Source: Ciona intestinalis (Eukaryota > Chordata > Ascidiacea > Phlebobranchia > Cionidae). From it: a stretch of DNA of 64,000 nucleotides. The stretch spans positions 124,001-188,000 of the forward strand of contig NW_004190338.2 of NCBI RefSeq assembly GCF_000224145.3, read 5' to 3'. The notes beneath the pieces were generated by a model. That model had not been told where the DNA came from and did no database searches. It saw nothing but the letters and a program-made list of their open reading frames with translations. Numbering within the stretch: position 1 is the first letter of the stretch; each line of letters opens with the position of its first letter. Made by a program: the position numbers and the translations under genes. Shown here piece after piece: positions 32,401-44,400 of this stretch.

Positions 32401-35400
32401 ACAATTGTATAAAATTTTGTCTTAAGAAAATTAGGCTACCAACCTTTGCTTTTATATTGAACTAATATTTGAGTTGTACTCGTTTTTTTAAACAGTGATT
32501 AAAAACTTAACATATTGTGACGATTAACTCATTTACATAATCTTATAATATCTTTCCTGTTCTGTTACTACAGACTCCTTTTCTGTTCTCGCATTTTTTT
32601 GTTCCAGTTTCTCGCCTAATTATTAGTTCTGTGTTTTCGGTGCTGCGCGTGTTAACGCATTGCTTGTATTATTCTCGTGTGCTGTAGTTTACCCTTTAGT
32701 GTTTCAGTTCTACTCCTTGTGCAGCAGTTAGTTATGTAGCTTTACCGTTTATTGTTTTAATTTTACTCCTATTATGTTATGCTGTCTAAATGTGTCTTTT
32801 ACTTATATTATTGTGTATTTAATGATGACGGGATTCTATTTGATTAAGGTTTGATATCAATAAGGTTGCTAATTAAATAAAGAATTGTTACAATATGATA
32901 CTACAATAAAAACCACTCAACTCTACTTACAATTGTTCAGTCGGTAGGATAGTGAGTTGTGCAGAACATGGACCTTCCCCTGCATCATTCACAGCTGATA
33001 TACGAACATAATATGCAACGGATGAGTTTAAGTCTTTAAGTTTCAAAGACATAATTTGTGGAATTGAAAATTTCTTTATGTCTGAAATAAAAGTGGGTGT
33101 TTATGTTTTTGATGACATTGTGGATGCGTATGTCATCAGATAAGACACCTGAATAAATGTAACTTACTTTATCCTCGCGTGGCCGGAAAATAACAGTCGT
33201 TATAACACGAGTGTTCTGTTTCATACACCTTGGCCAGTCTACGAGTTACCATGTATGAAATTTTTTAAGGGAGATTTTTTATTTTTCATGTATGGCTGAT
33301 AATTTGGACAACCCATTAGTGACACATGGGTTTGAGCAATTGCTGTTAAGTGTCTTGCCCAAGAACACATACGCCTACAATGGTAACAGCGATAAGCCTT
33401 GAACCCATTACCTCTGGGTTAGAGGCAGGCACGCTAACCACTTTGTCACGGTGCCGGTCCTAACTAAATATCCTACAATGCTACAAAGTCAACACATAGT
33501 CACTAATGGGCTGTCCCAATTGTCAGTTAAATAGCAAAACATCTATAAGAACGCATGTGTTACCCTTTTAACAAAGATGCTTATCAGATTTACCCCCAAT
33601 ATGTAATATGGAGCTCATTTATTAAAAAGCCAAAACAACTAATTACATCAGTTATATTTAATTCGACGGATGTGCTTGCTTTTTAGCAACTAGTTGTTCA
33701 ATGTCTGGTAAAGGGGTAAATTTACCCCAGTTTAAGAAACGCTGGTCTAAGTTGTCACGCTATGTAGGAATAAATAAGTGATGACAATAAAGTCGGTCAA
33801 TTTAACAAAACCAACCACAAAGAAGCTACAATTTGTTACCTTCCGCACTTAAATAATTTCTATCTTTGGTTGAGTTGTTGGCAATACTTGTAACATGAAA
33901 TGTGGACATTTTGATTGGACTTGAGCAATAAGCTGTGAAAAAACACCCAATTTGTAGCGGCTTAATAAATAACATAGCAAGACTACAATACATTAAAAGT
34001 GTTATGATCTATTCTGAAGTAAAAGCCTAGATTCTAGGTCTTATGGCTTTCCTACAATATCTCCTAATAAAAGATGGGTCACATTTGACACATAATTTGT
34101 AAACACATTTTGTAAAAAATAGTAGGTTGGGGAAAGACGGGACACAGTTAGCACATAGTATTCCAGTATTCTAAACGTGTTTTGAACAATTAACAAAAGT
34201 CTATGGGAGTCGTGAGGATACAGTTTTATAATTCTTTAGGCGTTCTTTGTGTACTATCAAATGGGACGCAAAAATAAAATGAAAGAGTGTCCAATCTTTC
34301 CCAACCCTACTATATATAAAACACATGTTCTGTAATGCATGATCCTACCAGAACAAGTCATTGACATTTTGTTTGCTGGATCCCCACAAGTCATAGCATC
34401 AAACAAGTAAACATGGTAAGCTGTGATTGGTCCGTTTGAATCAACCAATGAGACGCCACGCCAAGAAACAAACAATTCAGTTGACGAATCAAATTTATGA
34501 TGCAGCATATCTGGCGCACTAGATGGAGCTGTGGAGCAAAACAAATGAAAATTAATCTGAGTCTAAAAGAAGAATGTAACTGAATCACATTTTAACCTTT
34601 AGTTAAAATGCTCTGATTTTACATTCTAAATTTGAATCCTGTTTTGCATTTTTTTGTAAAATATTATTTAGTTATTAAAGAAATAATATTTTACAACAAA
34701 AAAACTATTTTACAAAAAAAAACAAAAAAAAAAAAAACAACAAAAAATACAACATTTTTACAACAAAAAATATTTTACAAAAAAAAAAAGAATTATTATT
34801 TTACAACAAAAAAAGAACGACTGATTGGATCTCAAAATGTAGAGTGGGATACATTTAGATGTAATGAATTACAGCACGTATTTTTAAAAATGGTGGAAAA
34901 AGACAATTTAAAAGCTGTTGCGTTTTAAAAATGTCATGTCAACCCAACTTTTAAAACAATCTTGACATTAAAAATTTTAGAACTTTACTTTTAAGACAAA
35001 ATAGCTTTTACTCTGTTGTTAAGTGTCTATACAAACAAGCACAGCCAAAGTGCATTGCATTCACCACAATGGTCAATAAAGTTTTCTTTGTTTGACAACT
35101 ATAATAGATATTATCCAGTGATTGCAAATTCAGTTAGTTATTGATACATTTCAATCCCTATACCTTTGGTTTTAAAATACACAGCTCCGTTTATCATTTG
35201 AGTATTTCCTTGAATTCCATCAAAACGAAGGCTTACACCAACTTTGTACAACGTTGGCGACAACACTGAGTGAGAAAACCTGCATTTCAAGTTTGGTATT
35301 TTCCTTCTGGAAAGTTAAATGTTTGTAAATGGTAAGAAAATATTTTTCTTTGGTAAGGAGGACAGTATACCTGTGTGAAAAAGTAGGCTATATAGTAGGG

Positions 35401-38400
35401 TGGGGAAAGATGGGACAGTTTTTCATTGTATTTTCGCGTTTCTTGTCTCATTTGGTAGTTAACAAAAAACATTTAAAGAATTAGAAAAACACATTCCCAC
35501 CACTTTCATAGAATGTTGTTATTAGGTTTAAAACACGATCAGGATATTAGAATATTATGTGCTAAAGTTGTCCCACCTTACCCCACAGTACTATATTGAA
35601 AGTCAAAACTGTAAAAGGTTAAATATAAATTCGAAACTTTTTTAAAAAAGCATTTTAAACTAAAGCTGTTTTGATGCAATCAAGACGTATACTAACCCAG
35701 CGGTGGGCATTTTACCACTGACCCAAAAATTAGCAAAAAATTAGCAGTGACTTACGACATAGCTAACTTTATTAAAGGAATTAGCAATTGAAAAAAGTGT
35801 CTTGTCTTAATGCTTATGCGAACAATGATAGCAATGATAAGCCTTAACCTGAAATACCTTGGTTAAAGACAGCATTAGGCACAATTAACATTATTTAAAC
35901 TGTGGTCATAGTAAGCAACCCAGATCATAGTAAGCAACCCAAAGCAAATTAAATCATGGCCCAGAAGTGAAAAAGTTCTCCACTAAGCATATATGACAAA
36001 GATTAAATTCATTGATAATAATACTACACTCACTCCCTAACTTAGCATCAGCTGCGATGCAAACCAGGTCTAGACTTAACACGTGCGGAAATTTAGAAAA
36101 CAGCTGGCCAAGAAAAACATCATAATATAGAAAGATAGCTGGGTATTATCAGGAAAACAAAAAACCACATCCTTTCTAAGGGGTACGGAAGCACCAAGTG
36201 TATTTTTACAGCTGTTATTTTATATTTTGCTTAAAAAGAACTTATCAGTGCATGAAGATGTTGTGATATTCAGAATCTAATCCTTATGTTATGAGTTAAT
36301 ATTGGTTTTTGTATTGCATGACCAGAAAACGACAGTCATTATAACATGAATGTTCTAATTTATACACCTTAAGCCAGCTTACAAGTTACCAAGCATGTTA
36401 CTTTGAAAGTGATTTTTTTTTGGAATTTTTTATGATTTGTTTATGGTTGACAATTTAGACAACCCATTAGTGACCACTGAGTTGAAACCATTGCCGTTAA
36501 GTGTTATGCCCAAGGACACATACGCCCACAATGGTGGCAGCAACGAGCTCTGAACCCATTACCTCTGGGTTAGAGACAACCAACTAAGCCATGACACCGA
36601 AGATATTTAAACAATATTAATAATTTAAATAATATTTCACATTAAATTAGAACTAAACTCAACACTAAAGGTGGCTGTACACAGTATCCAGCGTGCGAAG
36701 TCGTATGCAAACCCGTGTCCAATTATGCATGCGCCAGCGAAATCCGGACAAAACAGACAAAACGAAGGAATTCTGGATACTGTATACAACCACCTTAAAG
36801 GGTATACAGTTACATTTACCATTAATATAAATCTCCTACAATTTAAAAAAAAAATTGGAAAGTAGGAAGAAGCACAACAGGCTAACCAGATTTATGGTGG
36901 GAAATTATAAGAGTAATAAAAATAAATTTTATTAGGAGGTTTCCTATAATAGACAATGACGCATACATGAGAATTTTTATGACTTTGTAACGTAACCCTT
37001 TCAGCTTTCGTAAGGTATGGGCCAGGCTTAAGAACTAAAATGCTAAAATACTGAATACAAAACGTTGCTTGAAAATAGTCCAGTCATTAAACAAAGGCAA
37101 CTCTTGTCAATTCCACAGACATCATATAAGAATAACTGTAAGTTTACCTGGTAATAATGCAGGTGGAGAATCCAATTTGATTTTCTAAATTACGAGCCGT
37201 AATTGTGGAGTTTTCTCTAAAAAAAAAATAGCGTAGCGCAGCACATATAAATTACAGCTGTTTCAAAAAGGTAAAGTAAAAATTGCCAATTAACCTCTTA
37301 CTTTGTAGTTTATATGTAAAGTATTACTTGTAATTGCAATCGATAGTAAATAGAACTCCCCGGATGTAAATTTACATGTAGCATATACAACATACATGTT
37401 AAGTCGATATGTGGCATGTATAGCAGTGCATTGTCCCGACCACAAACAAGCGATATCATGCTCCCACAGTGCAGCATTGTCGGCCGTGTGCAAAAGGTAT
37501 GCAGACTTTTATCACACTTTGCACTAACACCATAAACACACATTTCGTAGTAAGACAGAAACCCATGTGTTGAATATAGTAAAACTTAAACCAGTCATTT
37601 CTAGCTTTTTTAATGCTTATATTATACCATAAGTTTTACAATAACTTTCTTAGACTGCTACTTATAGTGATAAACAATGAATAAAATTATAATAAATATT
37701 GCAAATTTGAATAACAATATGTAAATGCATGCAAAAAAATAGGGATGCAAAGACAACACCTGAAGAATTTTTCAAAACTCCCTTTCCACTATACTTTGGA
37801 AACCATTAAATTTGATTTAATAGCCTTGACTACAAACAGTTGCTTAAATCTAAAAGGTAGCTGTGCATATTAAACTAAACTTTAATTTTTTTTTGAACTG
37901 GCAATTTGGAAAGAACATGTAAAATAAATTAAAGCACAATTTCTTACAAACAGTGATAGAACATAAATTAAATTGCAACATTTTGGTTTCCTCACCTTAA
38001 AACGATCATAGTTTCCATCTCTTTATTTTCACTCTTATTCAAACTGACCATCAAGTTGTTGTGTATATTTTCAGTTATAACGCTGTAAATAACGTATCAA
38101 ATTATCATAATTTTGAAAAAAAACATTTGGTAACCGAATTTTCTGGATATTTATTATTTACAATAGAATTATAACTCCTACATAAAAACACTGACAAATC
38201 ATTTTTCTGAAAACCTTTTTTATTTATATAAATAAGCACGCCATAAAATTTAAAACTAAAAACATTGAATTTATAAATGTACAAAATGTTTTTGAAGCTT
38301 TTAATTTTAATTACAGTTTTTAACCTATAATGTTTAACCATGTTTTGGCCTTTGTTTTGTACATAATAATATTTTTTACTTTTTTTTATTAACTAAATAA

Positions 38401-41400
38401 TATTTTACAAAAAAAATGAAAAACATGATTGAATCTTTAAGTTTAAATGATCGTTTCGGACTGTTTTGAATAAATTATGAAATGTGATACAGTTACATTT
38501 TTCTATTTAAAGTGTGAACTTGTTTTTTACCTTGATTTCCTCTCAATATTAGCAAAATTTTGCAGGTTAAGAGTTGAACTGATGGCTTCATATTTCCAAA
38601 AAAAGACATTTACTTCAATATTTTTTAAAGCCTCCTGTAAGGTAAAACGTATCCTATATTTCCAGCAATTACAATTAATTATGTTTTTTTGATTGAAAAA
38701 AAATCTAGAAGACATAAAATTATGCAATGAAACTTTATAGAAGAATACGTATATATGTATATATAATTGCATTTGGTAAAAAATACAGTTTAGAGTTAGA
38801 TAGAAGTCAAAAATGTTTTCTTCAAATCAAGTGCGCATGCAAACACTATTTAAAAAAAATTTGCCTAAATTTTTAATTAAAAAGGTAAAATGTTAAAAAA
38901 ATGAGTAGAAACTATTAGCTCTGCATATTTATTTTTGAAAATCAATCAATTGAATTTGTAAAAAACGCACTTAGGGGGGGTTAGGGGTTTACAAGAAAGC
39001 CAAAAATAGTTTCATACCGTGAGCAAAATTGTTGAACTTTTTACTTGAAAGGAGAGAATAGCTGTTGAATTTTCGAAAGTTGAAATCTTCACATTTGGTT
39101 CAACTATTTTTATATCTGTATCTGAAGTAATACTTTGAAAGTTATATTGAATAAAGCAAAAGATTTATAAATAATACAAAAACCAATACTAGAATAAAAA
39201 TTGTATGTATAGTAGGGTGGGGAGAGAAGGGACACCTTTAGTACATAATATCCAAATATCCTGAACGTGATTTAAACAATTAACAACGGTCCATGGGAGT
39301 TGTGAGGATGCGGTTTAATAAGTCTTTGATTTTTTTCTCTCATTTACTACCAAATTAGACAAGAAAATAGAGTGAAAAGATGTCCCATCTTCTCCCACCC
39401 TACTATATATATTTATTTACTGAAAAGAATTTAGACCAAGAAATACCAATTCTCTATTATTTTTCCAGTAACTCCTACAATACCAATGCTTTAAAAATCT
39501 ACCTTGAACAGCCACTGTGCTTGGCTGGGAAACACCAATATGGTTGATAGATTGAGCAGAAAGTGAACAGGTTTGGTTTGAATGCCTTTCAATGCTGTTT
39601 AAAGAATAGATAAATTAACAGGAAAATAAAGAAAGTATTAAGTATACTATACATATAGAGTAGGGTGGGGGAAGATGGAACACCTTTTAACTCTATTCCC
39701 TTGACCCATTTAGTAGTAAACAAAGAACATTCAAAGAATTATAAAACTATATCTTCTTGACTTCCATAGACCGTTGTTAATTGTTTAAAACACGATCAGA
39801 ATATTTGGATACTATGTGCTAAACGTGTCCCATCTTTCCCCGCCCTACTATATATAAATATATATATAAATAATATGTTTTGCCTAATAGTAGCAACAAC
39901 AGACTAGAATATAGGATCTCACCTAAGACAGGTTCCAGATATTTTAATGCTGTCTGCTTTGTTGGATGTTAATTGAAATGGCTGCAAGAAAAGATCATTT
40001 TAAATACCTATGATCCATGAAACAAACAACTATTGTTTACTGAATAATCCGGTGCAGAAATTCTAGGAGTGGCCCGCCTACGTTGCCACTCCAGGTTTGG
40101 GGCCTATGTGTGTGCTTGTTTATATCTGTTATATAACCTGTTTTATAAAAATATATATATATATATATATAAAATATAATATAAAATATATATAAAATAT
40201 AACAAAATATAAATTATATAATATATATATTTAATAAAAAAATAAAAATTTATATATATATGTGGAATTTATATAAAAGGTATGGAAGTTTAATAGAAAG
40301 CTCTGGATATTTAAAAAAGAATTAATCTGAAGCCGTAACATATTTTGGTTGGTCAAGCCATTATAATGTATTCAAACGTTAATTAACAATTTTCTCATTT
40401 TGTTCATAGTAATCTAACTTTAGTTATTGCCATCTCCACTGTGATAAATTCAAAGTTTAAGCTGCAAACATTTGGGGTTTATAAGGTTGAAATACATACC
40501 ATTGACATAATTATGATCATTACTCTTTTGTTGGATGGCATGCTTTGAAAGACAGCAGTTTCCGCATCTAAACCAGAATATGAATTTTATATGTACATAT
40601 AGTAGGTCATAGGTGACAACAGAGAACGGTCTGTTTTCATTCTTTTTTATTGTCCTATTTAGTAGTAAACAAAGGATATTAACTTAACTATATAACCGTA
40701 TCATCACGACTGTAACAGGGCATTCGCAATTGTTACAAATGCAAAGGAAATATGGGATGAAATATGGGAAAATATATGGTAACATTACCCATCTTACCCC
40801 ACAGTAAAATATTCTACTTTAAAAACAGGTAAAAAACTACACTTACCATCATGAAGCCAAAAGATGAATATTTCAGGACTTGGGGGAATGACTTGAAATG
40901 TCTTTACAGTTTTACTGTATGTGTATCCGCCATATAAAGGTTTGGGGACATCATATCCTACATCATATTGGGCCCAGTAACTCCAATGTGTGGCTTTTAG
41001 CCTTGCGCGCACAGCTACAGTTGTGTTAGGACAAGCATTGGTGATGTGGAATATATTACCCTGTAATTGCTGTGAATATTTAAGATAAATTTGTTAAAAG
41101 ATATACATTTAAGTGGGGTAATAAAAAACAGAAAGTATAAACTTTTGAGTAATAAACTAAAAAAAGTATTTTTAGTCTGGAGGAACAGTATTTATCATAC
41201 CTTGATGTCCAAAAAGATTGTAAGATTTCTATTATTACTTAAATTTTATTTGAAATTTTGTGCGTTTTTTATTCCCCAGGATTTGGGGTAAAAAAACATT
41301 AGTGGGGCAATAAAAAACAATGTTTTCAAAAGCCAAAAAATATATGTAGAGTAGGGTGTACTGTTTACTGTTTATACTTATTACATATTTACTCTATTTT

Positions 41401-44400
41401 TGCAAGTTATTTAAACTGTATTCCTGAAAGATACATTTTTTAAGAAAACGTATGGAAAACGCAAAATTTTTAAGAAAACATAAAACATTTTTTTAAAGAT
41501 TATTTTTAAATATTAGTTTTTTAAGATATTTTTTTGAATTAAAAAAGCAAAAACTAAATAAAAACTGCAAGTAATAAGTTACCTGCTGCTTATATATTTT
41601 AGCATTTTCCCAATATTCTAAATCTTCACTCTCCTTTCTATGTGAAAAGGCAACCTCAGGATAAAGTTTCCATTCTTCCCAAAACGCAGAATCCTAAAAA
41701 AAAAATTTTTTTTTAAATTAAAAATATAAAATATTACATACAAAATTAATATAAGTGTATTTGGCATAGTACTTCTTAACTAGCCTATACAAAAAATTGT
41801 ATGATTATTTTGTATGTTTAAAGTTTTTAAAATGATATGGTGTATAGATAATTACAGAATTAACAAAATATTGCAAGTAAAAAAAATTGTTTGGTCCTAA
41901 ACATTATTCCCTAACCAATAAACCAAACTTTACCCATAAAGGTCCAACATATTGCCTAATTTGTAAAGTTATATGAACCTTTACTAATACCAATATAATT
42001 ATTCAGGTAGGAATTATAAAAAATATTAATATGAAAGAAAATACCAAGGGGTATAAGTATAATAATGAAAAATAATCTAAATTATAAAAATATTCTAATG
42101 AAAATTATGAAAACAAAAACCCTTATAAAAAATAATCTAGAAAACAATTTGCAAAATTGAATTTGTTAAAAGCAAAAGTAATGATATAATTTTGTTTTAC
42201 AGTGATTTTGAATTTGTAAGTCATTACATAACTTGGATACTGGATAGTAGAACTTACTAATGATATCAGGTCATCATGCATATATAACAACTTGCATAAA
42301 AAATTAAATCAGTTTATTTTACCGAAACATCTTTTTGTTGGTTTAAAAGATAGTTTGTTGCATCAATTGAAGTTTTTGTGTATTTCACTGCAACCTGTTA
42401 CAAATAGTTTATAATCAATTAATAACTGCTATGAATGAATGAATGCAACTTACTTTATCTTTGCGTTGCGGAAAAACAACAATCATTATAACACAGGTGT
42501 TCATACACATTGTCAGTTTACAAGTTACCATGTATGTTACTTTGTGGGTGATTTTTTTAGGGGAATTTTTCATTATGTTTGAACAACCCATTAGTGACAA
42601 CTGGGTTCAAGCAATTGTCGTAAGAGGTCTGGGTAAAAGACACATAGGCCCACAATGGTAGCAGTAACAAGCCCATTACCTCTGGGTTAGAGGCAGGCGC
42701 GCTAACCAACTGTGCTAAGCCGCCCGACATCGACAATATGTCTCGTATATCAGTTTAGCAATCCCTGTTTTAGCCTGTTTTGTGTTAATTTATTCATTTA
42801 CTGTTCCACAGTAATAGAAACTTTGATTAGATACAAAGCCATAATCTTATTTCATTTAGTTCCTAACTATCACAAAACACAGTAATAAAACAACGCACCT
42901 CATAAGATAATTCTCGATAATATTTCTGTACATCATCTTCCGCAATATTGACTACAATGATCAAAACAACTTCAGTTTTATCATTTGTATATTTACTGTG
43001 TGCCAGCACTGCCAAGGGGGATCGAGGAATTGCTATTAAAAAAATTGTAAACCATGATAATCAACTGATATTGGTAATAAGTTTTAGGCATTTATAAATT
43101 TAAAACTAATTATAAATGATATAAATATAACTTTTTTGTTGTCTCGTGGCGTGTCAAGGACACTCATTATAACACGGTGTTCTATTTTACACAACTCATG
43201 CCTGCTTATGAGTCACATTTGCAGCTTTGTGCTATGTTTTATGGTTGAAGGTTTGGACTGTACTGAATTCAATTAACCCATAACCCCATAACGGACTACT
43301 GGGTTGGAGTGATTGAGTTAAAGCGTTTCGACAACACGGTCATGGTCCACAGGCCACAATGGTAACATTGTTAAACCTTAAACCCACAGCATTTAGGGTC
43401 GATGCGGGCACGCATAACAACTGTACCATTACAATGGTCCAAATAGACTAAAAATGAAAAAAAGTGAAACAACTATTTGATAACCAGACTAGTAAGCATA
43501 GCTTTCTCTTTAATTCATTCGCTGAGAATTTGAACGAATGAATGAATGTAACTGGCCGCAAAACAACAGTCGTTATAACACGATTGTTCATACACTGCGT
43601 GCCAGCTTACGAGTTGCCATGTATGTTATTTTGTAGGTGATTATTTTTGTTTTGAATGGGTAATAATTTGGACAACCCATTAGTGACCACTGGGTTGAAG
43701 CAATTGTCGTTAAGTGTCTCGCCCAAGCACACATACGCCCACAATTGTAGCAGTGACGAGCCTTGAACCCATTACCTCTGGGTCGCAGGCAGGCACGCTA
43801 ACCACTTTGCCACTGCGCGGGGTTTTTGCTATCTGGAAAGTAACGAAACACAATGTCAGCAAATGTGTTGCCGCTATCGAATTTCATCATGTATGAAATT
43901 TATGAGCGCCCAATGTTTTTAGTATCTGATTTTTAATAAAAAGCCCACATTTCCCTAACTTTATTTATATTGAAATAATAAAAACTACTGGAACATTTAT
44001 AAATAATTTTAAAATATATATATTTTTAATGTATATTCACATTTTGCAACACCGGAAATAACGAAACTAGTTTATTTTTACCGCAAACCATGTGTGTTTT
44101 CGATAATTTTGATTAGCGACGCTTTAGGAGTTTGTATGCGACTAAACAGAATCGTGTACTTGTCCGCCTTTGTCCTTGATGACGTCCTCAGTATCCGACT
44201 CGGCGCTCGTGCCGAACTCTACGTTGAAGGTCGGCTACCCCGAGTTTTTACAACTTCACACAGTTCATTCACATAGTTACATAAAAACTAAAGAATTCCA
44301 ATATAGAATGATCACGGCTTTTATTCAATGCGCTACAAGCAAAATTTTGATTTTTTTACGTACCTCTTCCTATGTAATCAAGATCCGTTTTTGTTTTTCC

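Noticed and set aside
36637-36865. Overlapping open frames on both strands
   Set aside because: Both are readings of the 129-bp inverted-repeat element.
44195-44215. CTCGTGCCGAA, like a cDNA-library adaptor
   Set aside because: An 11-base match in native-looking sequence with no vector on either side; likely coincidence.
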